DNA of 64,000 bases from Pseudomonas oryzihabitans (GTDB lineage Bacteria; Pseudomonadota; Gammaproteobacteria; Pseudomonadales; Pseudomonadaceae). Of this stretch, positions 1-13,172 are shown piece by piece. Every line of letters starts with the position of its first letter. Within the stretch, counting starts at the first letter, position 1. The notes under the pieces are model-generated. The model saw nothing but the letters and a program-made list of their open reading frames with translations, was not told the DNA's origin and searched no databases. The position numbers and the translations under genes are program-made. Where the stretch lies: contig NZ_VDND01000005.1 in assembly GCF_007665395.1 (NCBI RefSeq), forward strand, positions 124,001-188,000. Direction: 5' to 3'.

Positions 1-1125
<1,125 letters not shown>

Positions 1126-1143
1126 GCTACTGCCCCTTCAAAC

Positions 1144-1680
1144 TCAAGGTTTCAACGCTTCGGCCAGTTGCGCGAGCTTGCCGCGAACGGAGCCATCGAT
1201 TACCAAGTCGCCGGCGCGGATAACCACACCACCGATCAGGCTCGCATCCTCGGATGCATTTAGTCGCACTTGTCGACCTAGCCTTGCGCTGAGAGCCTTG
1301 GCGAGTTTGTCTTGCTGTTCGTCGCTCAGGGCGAAAGCACTGGTGACTTCCGCCTCGATGGATTTTTCCTGCTCGGCCTTGTACGCCTCGTAGATCTCGG
1401 CGATGGCCGGGAACAGGTCGATCCGGTTGTTTTCTGCCACGGTCCGAACGAAGTTCTGGGACTGTGCATCCAGCTGATCGCCACATACGTCGATGAGCAA
1501 TCCGGCCTTGGCGTCCGCAGTCAACTGCGGCTGCTGAAGCAGCTGGCGCACGGTCCCATCTTGGGATACCGCGGCGAGCAGCCCTAGCGCGGCCGACCAT
1601 TGGGTCAGCTGCTGCTGGGACTGTGCGAACTCGAAAGCCGCCTTGGCATAGGGCCGGGCCAGCGTGTTCAGTTCTGCCAT
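1144..1680 (-). CDS. atpH: ATP synthase F1 subunit delta
   Basis: The 178-residue delta subunit (OSCP equivalent) links the top of the F1 hexamer to the b-subunit stator stalk. The N-terminal helical domain begins [17 protein letters not shown], the typical delta start (PYAKAAFE is nearly invariant). The C-terminal part contains the family signature region ([19 protein letters not shown], near residues 145-165). Length matches the family. It lies between atpF (12 bases upstream) and atpA (18 bases downstream), consistent with translation from one polycistronic atp message. Confidence 0.97.
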   Translation of the reverse strand: MAELNTLARPYAKAAFEFAQSQQQLTQWSAALGLLAAVSQDGTVRQLLQQPQLTADAKAGLLIDVCGDQLDAQSQNFVRTVAENNRIDLFPAIAEIYEAYKAEQEKSIEAEVTSAFALSDEQQDKLAKALSARLGRQVRLNASEDASLIGGVVIRAGDLVIDGSVRGKLAQLAEALKP

Positions 1681-1692
1681 TGGTGGCCTCGC

Positions 1693-2163
1693 TTAGATTT
1701 CCGCTGCCAGTCGGTCGACCAACTGGGCATGAGCATTGGCATCAACGGTTGATCCGAGGATCTTCTCGGCGCCGGCCACGGCCAGCACGCCGACGCGAGC
1801 ACGCAGGGCGTCCTTCGCGCTGTTGATTTCCTGCTCGATTTCCGCCTGAGCCTGCGCCTTGATCCGGTCGCCTTCGGCACGGGCCTTGGCCTGTGCGTCC
1901 TCGACGATCTGAGCGGCACGCTTGTTGGCTTGCTCGATGATCTCGGCTGCCTGGCCCTTGGCTTCGTTCACTTTCTGGTTGGCTTGCTGCTGTGCCACTT
2001 CCAGATCACGAGCCGCGCGGTTGGCAGCGTCAAGGCCATCGGCAATCTTCTTCTCACGCTCACGCAGCGCCGAGATGATCGGCGGCCACACGTACTTCAT
2101 GCAGAAGAGCACGAAGATGAAGAAGGCAACGGACTGGCCTATCAGGGTTGCATTAATGTTCAC
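1693..2163 (-). CDS. atpF: ATP synthase F0 subunit b
   Basis: The 156-residue b subunit forms the peripheral stalk that holds F1 static against the rotor. One hydrophobic membrane helix lies at about residues 5-27 (ending KYVWPPI), followed by a long charged, alanine-rich coiled coil to the C-terminus, the expected architecture and length. The start is a GTG codon at 2161-2163 ([10 protein letters not shown]), which gives the standard Pseudomonas N-terminus. It sits between atpE and atpH in the atp operon. Confidence 0.96.
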   Translation of the reverse strand: MNINATLIGQSVAFFIFVLFCMKYVWPPIISALREREKKIADGLDAANRAARDLEVAQQQANQKVNEAKGQAAEIIEQANKRAAQIVEDAQAKARAEGDRIKAQAQAEIEQEINSAKDALRARVGVLAVAGAEKILGSTVDANAHAQLVDRLAAEI

Positions 2164-2218
2164 GCCAACACCTCGCTCGTTCGTTGTCCATCAGTCCTGC
2201 CTACACCCGCGAGGGTGA

Positions 2219-2506
<288 letters not shown>

Positions 2507-2615
2507 TTAAGGTTGAAGCGAAAAAGTTTTCCCAAGTTACCCGGCGGACAGGGCCCGCCGGGACTCACGGCAGAACCGCCTCCGGGCGCCGTCAGCAGCG
2601 CCCGGGGGCCATTCC

Positions 2616-3948
<1,333 letters not shown>

Positions 3949-4046
3949 GCTTTGTGCCGACAAAAAGCGGGCAAAGTATAGGGGCGCGTCCGGAGGGGTT
4001 CAAGCCACCCCGGACAGATTGCCGCCCAGCCTTGCAGGCATTTGTG

Positions 4047-4919
4047 TCAGCGAATGTGCGCCAGTACGCCTTGAAGTTCGTCCAAAGAGGTATAGCGGAT
4101 CACCAATTGCCCCTTGCCCTTCTCGCCATGGCGGATCTGCACGTTGGCGCCCAAACGTTCGGCCAGACGCTGCTCCAGCCGGATGATGTCGGGATCCACC
4201 ACCGCGGCCTTCTCGCCCGGTTCCGCTCCGCTGAGCCACTGGCGGACCAGGGCCTCGGTCTGGCGGACCGTCAGGCCCCGTGCGACAACGTGCCGCGCCC
4301 CTTCGGCCTGGCGGGCCTTGGGCAGGCCGAGCAACGCCCGGGCATGGCCCATTTCCAGCTCGCCCTTGGCCAGCAGCTCCTTGGCCTCTTCGGCCAGGGC
4401 CAGCAGGCGCAGCAGGTTGGTCACGCCCGAGCGCGACTTGCCGACGGCCTCGGCCACCTGGGCCTGGGTCAGCTCGAATTCGTCCTGCAGCCGTTGCAGG
4501 GCCATGGCCTCTTCCAGCGGGTTCAGGTTCTGCCGCTGGATGTTCTCGATCAGCGCCAGGGCGATGGCGACCTGGTCGGGCACGTCGCGGACCAGGGCGG
4601 GGATGCGGTCCAGCCCCGCCTGCTGGCTGGCACGCCAGCGGCGCTCGCCGGCAATGATCTCGTAGCGACCCTCGCCGATGGCGCGCACCACGATGGGCTG
4701 CATCAGCCCCTGGACGCGGATGGAGTTGGCCAGCTCTTCCAGGGCGGCCGGATCCATGTGCCGACGCGGCTGGTACTTGCCGCGCTGGATGATGTCCACC
4801 GGCAGCGATTGCAGCTCGCTGACCGGCGTGGCGGCGGCCTGCTCCTGCAGGACCTTGACGCTGGCACCGCCGAGCAGGGCATCGAGGCCGCGGCCCAGTC
4901 CTCGTTTCTTCACAGCCAT
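4047..4919 (-). CDS. parB: Chromosome-partitioning protein ParB (Spo0J)
   Basis: ParB binds parS sites near oriC, spreads as a CTP-dependent clamp and recruits ParA for origin segregation. The 290-residue product carries the N-terminal ParB/Srx CTPase domain with GERRWRASQQAGLDRIPALV (the conserved GERRWRA box, about residues 90-110), a helix-turn-helix region around TQAQVAEAVGKSRSGVTNLLRL, and a C-terminal dimerisation segment. Its start is 9 bases from the end of parA, and they form one operon. A matching parS sequence is present in recF at 16836-16851. Confidence 0.97.
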   Translation of the reverse strand: MAVKKRGLGRGLDALLGGASVKVLQEQAAATPVSELQSLPVDIIQRGKYQPRRHMDPAALEELANSIRVQGLMQPIVVRAIGEGRYEIIAGERRWRASQQAGLDRIPALVRDVPDQVAIALALIENIQRQNLNPLEEAMALQRLQDEFELTQAQVAEAVGKSRSGVTNLLRLLALAEEAKELLAKGELEMGHARALLGLPKARQAEGARHVVARGLTVRQTEALVRQWLSGAEPGEKAAVVDPDIIRLEQRLAERLGANVQIRHGEKGKGQLVIRYTSLDELQGVLAHIR

Positions 4920-4928
4920 GGGGATTCC

Positions 4929-5723
4929 TTAGGCAGTCTTGGCGGTGCGAGCCGCCTTGCGCTGACGTTTGACCAGCTCGCTGGCCAGCTCCAGGTAGGC
5001 CGCGGCCCCCTTCGAACTCCTGTCGTAGACCAGGGCGGGCATCCCGTAGCTGGGCGCCTCGGCCAGACGGACGTTGCGCGGAATGATGGTTTCGTACAGC
5101 TGGTCGCCGAAGTGCTGCTTGAGCTGGGCGGCGACGTCGTTGGCCAGGCCGATGCGCGGATCGAACATGGTGCGCAGCAGGCCCTCGATCTTCAGCTGCG
5201 GATTGAGCCGCTGGGCGATGTGCTGGATGCTGCCGATCAGATCGGTCAGGCCTTCCAGGGCGAAGTACTCGCACTGCATGGGGATGATCACGCCATCGGC
5301 GGAGACCAGGCCGTTGATGGTCAGCATGGACAGCGACGGCGGACAGTCGATCAGCACGTAGTCGTAGTTGTCCCGCACCGGCGCCAGGGCGTCGCGCAGG
5401 CGACTCTCGCGCCCGGGCAGTTCCAGCAGCTCGACTTCCGCGGCGGTGACGTCGCGGTTCGAAGGCAGCAGCTGGTAGCCGCCGTGCTCGGAGAAGTGCA
5501 TGGCGTCCAGCAGGCCACAGGCCCCGGTGAGAACGTCGAGCACCGAATGCTCCAGGGCGTGCTTGTCCACCCCGCTGCCCATGGTGGCGTTACCCTGGGG
5601 ATCGAGGTCGATCAGCAGCACCTTGCGCCGGTTGGTGGCGGCCAGGGAAGCGGCGAGATTGATGCACGTCGTGGTCTTGCCCACCCCGCCCTTCTGGTTG
5701 GCTATCGCGTAAACCTTGGCCAT
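4929..5723 (-). CDS. parA: Chromosome-partitioning ATPase ParA (Soj)
   Basis: ParA is the Walker-type ATPase whose nucleoid gradient moves ParB-parS complexes. The 264-residue product starts MAKVYAIANQ and has the deviant Walker A motif KGGVGKTT at residues 11-18, followed by the LLIDLDPQGNAT and LIDCPPSLSMLT motifs. The frame stays open upstream into rsmG, but the ATG at 5723 places the conserved N-terminus correctly. It lies 8 bases after rsmG and 9 bases before parB, giving the mnmG-rsmG-parA-parB arrangement typical of Pseudomonas and many other bacteria. Confidence 0.97.
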   Translation of the reverse strand: MAKVYAIANQKGGVGKTTTCINLAASLAATNRRKVLLIDLDPQGNATMGSGVDKHALEHSVLDVLTGACGLLDAMHFSEHGGYQLLPSNRDVTAAEVELLELPGRESRLRDALAPVRDNYDYVLIDCPPSLSMLTINGLVSADGVIIPMQCEYFALEGLTDLIGSIQHIAQRLNPQLKIEGLLRTMFDPRIGLANDVAAQLKQHFGDQLYETIIPRNVRLAEAPSYGMPALVYDRSSKGAAAYLELASELVKRQRKAARTAKTA

Positions 5724-5731
5724 GTACCGCC

Positions 5732-6375
5732 TTACCCCTCTCCAATCGTGCGGCGCAGTATCAGCAAGTGCCGCTGGCCTTGGCAACCGGGAACCGCGAG
5801 GACGTGCGCCGCCGCAACCCGGAAATCCGCTGGTAGCTTGGCCAGCTCGTCGTCGGGGTGCAGCCCCTTCATCGCCAGCCACTGTGTTTGGTCGTCGCCC
5901 AGGTGCCGCGTCCAGGTGGCGAAGTCGTCGATGGCGCTGAACGCCCGCGAGACGATGCCGGTGAAGGGCGTGGCCGGCTGGAAGGCCTCGACCCGGGCGT
6001 GGACCACCTCGAGGTTGGCCAGGCCCAGCTCGATCCTGGCCTGGGTCAGGAAGCGCGTCTTCTTGCCGTTGCTGTCGAGCAGGGTGAAGCGCGAGTCGGG
6101 AAACAGGATCGCCAAGGGAATGCCCGGCATGCCGCCGCCGCTGCCCACGTCCAGCCAGTGCCCGCTAGTGACGTAGGGGACGATGCTGAGGCTGTCCAGC
6201 AGGTGTCGCGAGACCATCTCGCCCGGATCGCGCACCGCAGTGAGGTTGTAGGCCTTGTTCCACTTGACCAGCAGGTCGAGGTAGCCCAGCAGACGCTCTT
6301 CCACGGCGGCGGACAGCGCCACCCCGAGGGTCTCGGCGCCCTGGCGCAGTTCCTTGGCTTGGATCGCGCTGGCCA

Positions 6376-6376
<1 letters not shown>
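5732..6376 (-). CDS. rsmG: 16S rRNA (guanine527-N7)-methyltransferase
   Basis: RsmG (formerly GidB) methylates N7 of G527 in 16S rRNA using S-adenosylmethionine; loss of function gives low-level streptomycin resistance. The 214-residue protein has the SAM-binding motif [17 protein letters not shown] (around residues 73-90) and the family region [17 protein letters not shown] with HLLDSLS. The ATG at 6376 overlaps the mnmG stop by one base (TGATG), implying translational coupling. Confidence 0.96.
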
Positions 6377-8268
<1,892 letters not shown>

Positions 8269-8710
8269 CACGCACCTCGTGCCTGTTGGCAGGAATTCAA
8301 AGGAAAGCCGGTAAGTATAAGCCTTGGATCCCGCTTGCAGAAGAGGCCCTGGCCAAAAAATGACCAGTCGGCAGCGGAGACGCTCGATATAAACAATAGG
8401 GAAGAAATGTTTAAAAGGACTGATATAGAGCTTGTGTATATGCAGGCCCTTCGCTGTGGATAAGCCTTTGCAGCCCTTGGCAGCTCTGGCCTGGGGACAA
8501 CCTGAACCTGGTGGATGTCGTGTGCTGTGGATGAACACAAGCTCTCAGCATCCTGTGGAGCCTTTGGCTGCTTATCCACAGCGGCAGTCATGAACCGGTC
8601 GTGCACCGATTTATGGGCAGACCTCAGGCAGGGTTATCAACAGAGCTCTGGAAGGGTGGGATGAGGACAGTACAGGCCTGCGTTGCACAGGCCTGCCGCA
8701 ACCGGCGGGG
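8269..8710. other. mnmE-mnmG intergenic region with DnaA boxes
   Basis: No gene is seen in this 442-base gap. It contains two perfect DnaA 9-mers, TGTGGATAA at 8455-8463 and TTATCCACA at 8572-8580, and a near match TGTGGATGA at 8526-8534. Beside them is a locally AT-rich patch (about 8385-8450, with ATATAAACAATAGG and GTTTAAAAGG). The mnmG promoter must lie here but no strong -35/-10 pair stands out. The combination of AT-rich DNA and DnaA boxes upstream of gidA/mnmG recalls origin-type sequence; activity is inference. Confidence 0.6.
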
Positions 8711-10075
8711 CTACTTGCCGATGCAGAAGCTGGAGAAGATGCGGCCGAGCAGGTCGTCGGAGCTGAAAGCCCCGGTGATCTCACCGAGCACCTGTTGCGC
8801 CTGGCGCAGGTCCTCGGCCAGCAGCTCGCCGGAGCCGGCCAGGGTGAGTTGCCGATGGCCGTGTTCCAGGGCGCTGGCGGCGCGTTGCAGGGCATCCAGG
8901 TGGCGGCGCCGGGCGCTGAAGCCGCCTTCGGTGGTCTGCTCGAAGCCCATGCAGGCCTTGAGGTGCTCGCGCAGCGCCTCGACGCCCTGGCCATCGGTGG
9001 CGCTCAGGGAGATCTCGACCGGCCCGTGGGTGGCCAGCAGGCCGGTGGCCTCGCCGGTGAGGTCGGCCTTGTTGCGGATCACCGTCAGCTTGTCCTGCGG
9101 CGGCCGGGCGCTGAGCAGCTCCGGCCAGAGCGCCTGGGGATCTCGGGCCTCCGGGGCGCTGGCGTCCACCACCAGCAGCACCCGGTCAGCGCCGGCGATG
9201 GCGTCCAGGGCGCGCTGGACGCCGATCTGCTCCACCCGGTCGTCGGTGTCTCTCAGGCCGGCGGTATCGACCACATGCAGCGGCATGCCATCGAGGTGGA
9301 TATGTTCGCGCAGCACATCGCGGGTGGTCCCGGCGATGTCGGTGACGATGGCGGCCTCGCGTCCGGCCAGGGCATTGAGCAGGCTGGACTTGCCGGCGTT
9401 GGGCCGGCCGGCGATCACCACCGTCATGCCGTCACGCAGCAGGGCGCCGCGATTGGCCTCGCGCTGGACCTCCTGCAGTTCGGCCTGGACGCCCTCCAGC
9501 AGCCCCTGCACCCGGCCGTCGGCGAGGAAGTCGATCTCCTCTTCTGGAAAGTCGATGGCGGCCTCGACGTAGATCCGCAGGCGGATGAGCTGCTCGACCA
9601 GGCTTTCCACCCGGCGCGAGAACTCGCCCTGCAGCGAGCGCAGGGCATTGCGCGCCGCCTGTTCGGTGCTCGCTTCGATGAGGTCGGCGATGGCCTCGGC
9701 CTGGGCCAGGTCGAGCTTGTCGTTGAGGAAGGCGCGCTCGCTGAATTCACCCGGGCGGGCGAGGCGCGCGCCCTCCTCCAGGGTGCGCCGCAGGAGCAGG
9801 TCGAGGATCACCGGGCCACCATGGCCCTGCAGCTCCAGCACGTCTTCGCCGGTGAAGGAATTCGGCCCGGGAAAGAACAGGGCGATGCCGGCATCCAGCA
9901 CGCTGCCGTCGGCGGCGAGGAAGTTGCCGTAGTGCGCATGCCGCGGTGGCAGTTCGCGGCCGCAGATCACCCGCGCCAGGGGCGCCGCCAGCGGCCCGGA
10001 GACGCGGACGATGCCGACCCCGCCGCGGCCGGTGGCGGTAGCGATGGCGGCGATGCTGTCGGAAGGCAGGGACAT
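8711..10075 (-). CDS. mnmE: tRNA modification GTPase MnmE
   Basis: MnmE (TrmE) is the GTPase partner of MnmG in U34 modification. The 454-residue protein starts [14 protein letters not shown]; an upstream in-frame extension is not conserved. The N-terminal folate-binding domain is followed by a helical domain with an inserted G domain: Walker A GRPNAGKS at residues 223-230 and DTAGLR further on. The C-terminus ends FCIGK, providing the conserved C-x-G-K box with Cys451. It lies 63 bases downstream of yidC. Confidence 0.97.
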   Translation of the reverse strand: MSLPSDSIAAIATATGRGGVGIVRVSGPLAAPLARVICGRELPPRHAHYGNFLAADGSVLDAGIALFFPGPNSFTGEDVLELQGHGGPVILDLLLRRTLEEGARLARPGEFSERAFLNDKLDLAQAEAIADLIEASTEQAARNALRSLQGEFSRRVESLVEQLIRLRIYVEAAIDFPEEEIDFLADGRVQGLLEGVQAELQEVQREANRGALLRDGMTVVIAGRPNAGKSSLLNALAGREAAIVTDIAGTTRDVLREHIHLDGMPLHVVDTAGLRDTDDRVEQIGVQRALDAIAGADRVLLVVDASAPEARDPQALWPELLSARPPQDKLTVIRNKADLTGEATGLLATHGPVEISLSATDGQGVEALREHLKACMGFEQTTEGGFSARRRHLDALQRAASALEHGHRQLTLAGSGELLAEDLRQAQQVLGEITGAFSSDDLLGRIFSSFCIGK

Positions 10076-10092
10076 GACGATCCTCCAGAAAG

Positions 10093-10127
10093 CACGACGC
10101 CCCAATCAAGGGGCGTCGTGTGGATAA
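10093..10127. terminator. Hairpin with adjacent DnaA box between yidC and mnmE
   Basis: An 11-bp perfect inverted repeat (arms 10093-10103 and 10110-10120, loop AATCAA) lies between the yidC stop and the mnmE start. On the minus strand it is followed by CTTTCTGG, a poor U-tract, so it may be a weak terminator or an mRNA-processing structure. A perfect DnaA box TGTGGATAA (10119-10127) abuts it. Confidence 0.45.
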
Positions 10128-10138
10128 CGTGAGCGAGG

Positions 10139-11854
10139 TCAGGCCTTCTTGCTGGCCGCCTCGATCTTCCGGGTAATGTACCACTGCTGCAGGATCGACA
10201 GGCAGTTGTTGACGATCCAGTACAGCACCAGGCCGGCCGGGAACCACAGGAAGAAGAAGGTGAAGACGATGGGCATCATCCTCATCACCTTGGCCTGCAT
10301 GGGATCCGGCGGTGCGGGGTTGAGCATCTGCTGGACCAGCATGGTGCCGCCCATGATGATCGGCAGGATGAAGAAGGGATCCTTGGCCGAGAGGTCGGTG
10401 ATCCAGAACATCCAGGGCGACTGGCGCATCTCGACGCTTTCCAGCAGCACCCAGTACAGCGCCAGGAACACCGGCATCTGCACCACGATGGGCAGGCAGC
10501 CACCCAGCGGATTGATCTTCTCCTTGCGGTACAGCTCCATCATCGCCTGGGACATCTTCTGGCGATCGTCGCCATGCTGTTCCTTCAGCGCCTGCAGTCG
10601 CGGACCAACGGCACGCATGCGCGCCATGGAACGGTAGCTGGCGGCGGACAGCGGGAAGAACAGCATCTTGATGATGATGGTCAGGACGATGATCGACCAG
10701 CCCCAGTTACCCAGGATGCTGTGGATGTGCTGCAGCAGCCAGAAGATCGGCTGGGCGATGAACCACAGGAAGCCGTAGTCGACGGTCAGTTCCAGGCCGT
10801 GGGACAGGGTCTTGAGGTGCTCCTGGATCTTCGGGCCGGCGTAGAGGGTCAGGGAGGTCTCAGCCTTGCCACCGGCCGGCACGCTCAGCTGCGGACCGGT
10901 GAAGCCGACGATGTAGTTGCCCTGAGCATCCTTACGGGTGGTGATCTGGTGCTGCTCGTCCTTGTTCGGCACCCAGGCGGTGACGAAGTAGTGCTGCAGC
11001 CAACCGACCCAGCCGCCCTGCACGGATTCCTGCAGGCGGTTCTTGTCCATGTCGCCCATGGACACCTTGCGGTAGGGCTCGGCCGGGGTACCGACCGCGG
11101 CGCCCAGGTAGGTGGACACGCCGGTGGCGGTGGTGGCCGAAGGATCGCCGCTCTTGTCCCGCTTCAGCTGGGCATAGAGCACGCCGTTCCAGGCGCTGGC
11201 GCTGTGGTTGTCGATCAGGTAGCTGACCTGGATCTGGTAGGCGTCCGGGTTGATGCAGGTGATCTTCTTCTGCGCCTTCTCGGCGTCCGAGCAGTCGACC
11301 TTCAGGCCCCGGTGGAAGGTGAATCTCTTGGTGTAGTCGACGCCGTTGGCCTGGTACTTGAGATCCACCACCAGCTGCGGCTGGCCATCGGCGAGCACGT
11401 AGCTGGACTGGGCCGAGCTGTACAGCGGGCGACCGGCGCTGTTGGCGTCGGGACCGTTGGCACCGGTCAGGCCGCTCTGGGCCAGGTAGAGACGCTCGTT
11501 GCCGTTGTCGAACAGCATGAAGGGAACGTCGGGATGGTCCTGGCGCTGGGGGTACTGCACCAGTCCGAGCTGGACGATGTCGCCGCCGCGCGGATCGATC
11601 GCCAGGTCGAGGACATCGGTGCGTACCTTGATGAGCGCGGTACTCGGCTGGGCGGCCGTGTTATCCACCGGGGCGGCGGCCTTGGCATCCGCCGGTACGT
11701 CGGTGGGCACGTTGGGGGTATCGCCGGGCAGGACGCTGGTCTGCGTCTTGGCCGTGGGCAATTCACCCTGGCCGTAATCCTTGTTCCACTGGAAAACCAG
11801 GGTGTAGGACACGATCGCCAAGGCGGCAATGAGTAGCGGGCGCTTGATATCCAT
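10139..11854 (-). CDS. yidC: Membrane protein insertase YidC
   Basis: YidC inserts and folds inner-membrane proteins, alone or with SecYEG; F0 subunit c is a classical substrate. The 571-residue product starts MDIKRPLLIAALAIVSYTLV (first membrane helix), has a large periplasmic domain up to about residue 350, then the five conserved C-terminal membrane helices (including NPLGGCLPIVVQMPVFLALY) and a basic tail ending KKA. ATG at 11854 is chosen since the upstream extension belongs to yidD. It sits in the rpmH-rnpA-yidD-yidC cluster. Confidence 0.97.
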   Translation of the reverse strand: MDIKRPLLIAALAIVSYTLVFQWNKDYGQGELPTAKTQTSVLPGDTPNVPTDVPADAKAAAPVDNTAAQPSTALIKVRTDVLDLAIDPRGGDIVQLGLVQYPQRQDHPDVPFMLFDNGNERLYLAQSGLTGANGPDANSAGRPLYSSAQSSYVLADGQPQLVVDLKYQANGVDYTKRFTFHRGLKVDCSDAEKAQKKITCINPDAYQIQVSYLIDNHSASAWNGVLYAQLKRDKSGDPSATTATGVSTYLGAAVGTPAEPYRKVSMGDMDKNRLQESVQGGWVGWLQHYFVTAWVPNKDEQHQITTRKDAQGNYIVGFTGPQLSVPAGGKAETSLTLYAGPKIQEHLKTLSHGLELTVDYGFLWFIAQPIFWLLQHIHSILGNWGWSIIVLTIIIKMLFFPLSAASYRSMARMRAVGPRLQALKEQHGDDRQKMSQAMMELYRKEKINPLGGCLPIVVQMPVFLALYWVLLESVEMRQSPWMFWITDLSAKDPFFILPIIMGGTMLVQQMLNPAPPDPMQAKVMRMMPIVFTFFFLWFPAGLVLYWIVNNCLSILQQWYITRKIEAASKKA

Positions 11855-11856
11855 GT

Positions 11857-12105
11857 TTACTCGGCCATCGAAGAGGTCGGGGCTGGGTTCTTTGCGGGAG
11901 GAACGGGATCGTATCCGCCTGGGTGCCACGGGTGGCACCGGCACAGTCGCTGTGTGGTCAGCCAGCCACCACGCAACAGCCCGTGGCGCTCGATGGCTTC
12001 GAGGGCGTAACCGGAACAGGTCGGATAGAAACGACAGTGACTGGCCATCATGGGGCTGATGGCAAAACGGTAGAAGCGAATCAGCAGCAGGGCCGGTTTA
12101 CGCAT
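11857..12105 (-). CDS. yidD: Membrane protein insertion efficiency factor YidD
   Basis: YidD is a small membrane-associated protein that assists YidC-dependent insertion. The 82-residue product starts [14 protein letters not shown] and contains the family signature [19 protein letters not shown] and [16 protein letters not shown]. It overlaps the end of rnpA by 8 bases and ends 2 bases before the yidC start, so the three are almost certainly co-translated. An upstream TTG/GTG extension within rnpA is unlikely to be used. Confidence 0.93.
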   Translation of the reverse strand: MRKPALLLIRFYRFAISPMMASHCRFYPTCSGYALEAIERHGLLRGGWLTTQRLCRCHPWHPGGYDPVPPAKNPAPTSSMAE

Positions 12106-12499
12106 GAGCACCGTCGGGACTGTCGGTTGAGTGGGCAACGGCCTTGGTCGCCTGGCGATTGAGGCGTTTCCAGAGTTGCAGCAGTTGATCGTGCAATTCG
12201 GGATTGTCGACTTCGCCGAGCCCCTTTCGGGCGACGAAGACCAGATCGAAACTGCCCAGGCGGTCCTGATTCAGACGGAAGGAATCGCGGATCACCCGCT
12301 TAATGCGGTTGCGCTCGACGGAAAGCTTGACGCTTTTCTTGCCGATGACCAGCCCCAGGCGGGAATGGTCGAGCCCATTGGCATGGGCGAGCAGCAGCAG
12401 GTGCTTGCCGGACGCCTTGTGGGTGGGAGAGTCAAAGACCGCTTGGAACTGTTGGGAGCTCAGTAAGCGCCTGTCCCGACCGAAACCCTGACTCACCAC
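12098..12499 (-). CDS. rnpA: Ribonuclease P protein component
   Basis: RnpA is the protein cofactor of RNase P, the ribozyme that matures tRNA 5' ends. The product (133 residues) carries the signature [13 protein letters not shown] and the N-terminal [17 protein letters not shown] region. I chose GTG at 12499 ([13 protein letters not shown]), which reproduces the Pseudomonas N-terminus; a TTG at 12511 is in frame directly after the rpmH stop, and GTG at 12496 is a further option. The gene follows rpmH almost without gap, the universal rpmH-rnpA pairing. Confidence 0.93.
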   Translation of the reverse strand: MVSQGFGRDRRLLSSQQFQAVFDSPTHKASGKHLLLLAHANGLDHSRLGLVIGKKSVKLSVERNRIKRVIRDSFRLNQDRLGSFDLVFVARKGLGEVDNPELHDQLLQLWKRLNRQATKAVAHSTDSPDGAHA

Positions 12500-12511
12500 C
12501 TGACCGGGCAA

Positions 12512-12646
12512 TCAGATCGCCAGACGCTTGCGGCCTTTGGCACGGCGACGGGACAGAACCTGACGGCCGTTCTTGGTTGCCATACGAGCACGGAAACCGT
12601 GGACACGGGCGCGCTTCAGGGTGCTGGGTTGGAAGGTGCGTTTCAT
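12512..12646 (-). CDS. rpmH: 50S ribosomal protein L34
   Basis: A 44-residue, strongly basic protein starting [18 protein letters not shown] and ending KGRKRLAI is ribosomal protein L34. It is first in the rpmH-rnpA-yidD-yidC operon and forms the left border of oriC. A well-formed promoter is visible 59 bases upstream (12705-12733). Confidence 0.97.
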   Translation of the reverse strand: MKRTFQPSTLKRARVHGFRARMATKNGRQVLSRRRAKGRKRLAI

Positions 12647-12704
12647 GGACTTTTACCTAGGTGAAAGCGGCAAGGCATGAGTGCCCCGCGCAAAGAGACC
12701 GGGG

Positions 12705-12733
12705 ATTCTAGAGAAAGCCCGGGGACAGGTCAA
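12705..12733 (-). promoter_or_regulatory. Sigma-70 type promoter of the rpmH operon
   Basis: Read on the minus strand, TTGACC (12728-12733) and TAGAAT (12705-12710) are separated by exactly 17 bases. This is close to consensus and is correctly placed for rpmH. Assignment is by pattern only. Confidence 0.75.
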
Positions 12734-13091
12734 TTTCCAACCAACACCCGCTGATCGACGACCCGGCAAATAAAATCAACAGGTCAGAAGGTTTTAAAAG
12801 ACTGTTGAAGTGAATATGTATGGTGAAGCCGGTTTCTGTGGATAGATCGCGATAGCCTAGGGCAGGCCTGGTCCGAGCGAGGATGGAAAGGTTGTTTTCA
12901 ACAGGTGGGATCAGGGTGGCTAGCCTGGTCAGAGCCTGTGGATAACAGCGACTGTTACGCACAGCAGGATTATCCACAGCAAAAAGCCCTGAGATGTCCA
13001 GAGAGGTCAGATGGCGTTATCCACAGAGCTGGCGGTAGCGCGGTCGGGCTTCTTCGTCGAACGGGCTGCTTGCCGGGAAACTGCGCGACCA

Positions 13092-13122
13092 TGTGGATAA
13101 CCCGGGTGGGGAGGGATACAAT
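13092..13122 (+). promoter_or_regulatory. Putative dnaA promoter overlapping a DnaA box
   Basis: TACAAT at 13117-13122 is a good -10 element 51 bases before the dnaA GTG. At 17-base spacing the -35 position (13094-13099, TGGATA) falls inside the perfect DnaA box 13092-13100. DnaA bound there would block the promoter, the usual autorepression layout. The -35 match itself is weak. Confidence 0.45.
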
Positions 13123-13172
13123 GGGCGTTTGCTCATGGCCCGTCCGGGCCGCTCCAGTTCTTGGGAGACGCT

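Larger units (their letters stand above)
12647..13172. other. oriC: Chromosomal replication origin oriC
   Basis: The 526-base gap between rpmH and dnaA has the layout of Pseudomonas oriC. Four perfect DnaA boxes occur: TGTGGATAA 12937-12945, TTATCCACA 12970-12978, TTATCCACA 13017-13025 and TGTGGATAA 13092-13100, plus TGTGGATAG at 12837-12845. An AT-rich patch at about 12767-12825 (AAATAAAATCAA, GTTTTAAAAG, TGAATATGTA) on the rpmH side is the likely unwinding element. Genes diverge from this point on both sides. Location between rpmH and dnaA is established for Pseudomonas; the box assignments are seen directly, the unwinding element is inference. Confidence 0.92.
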
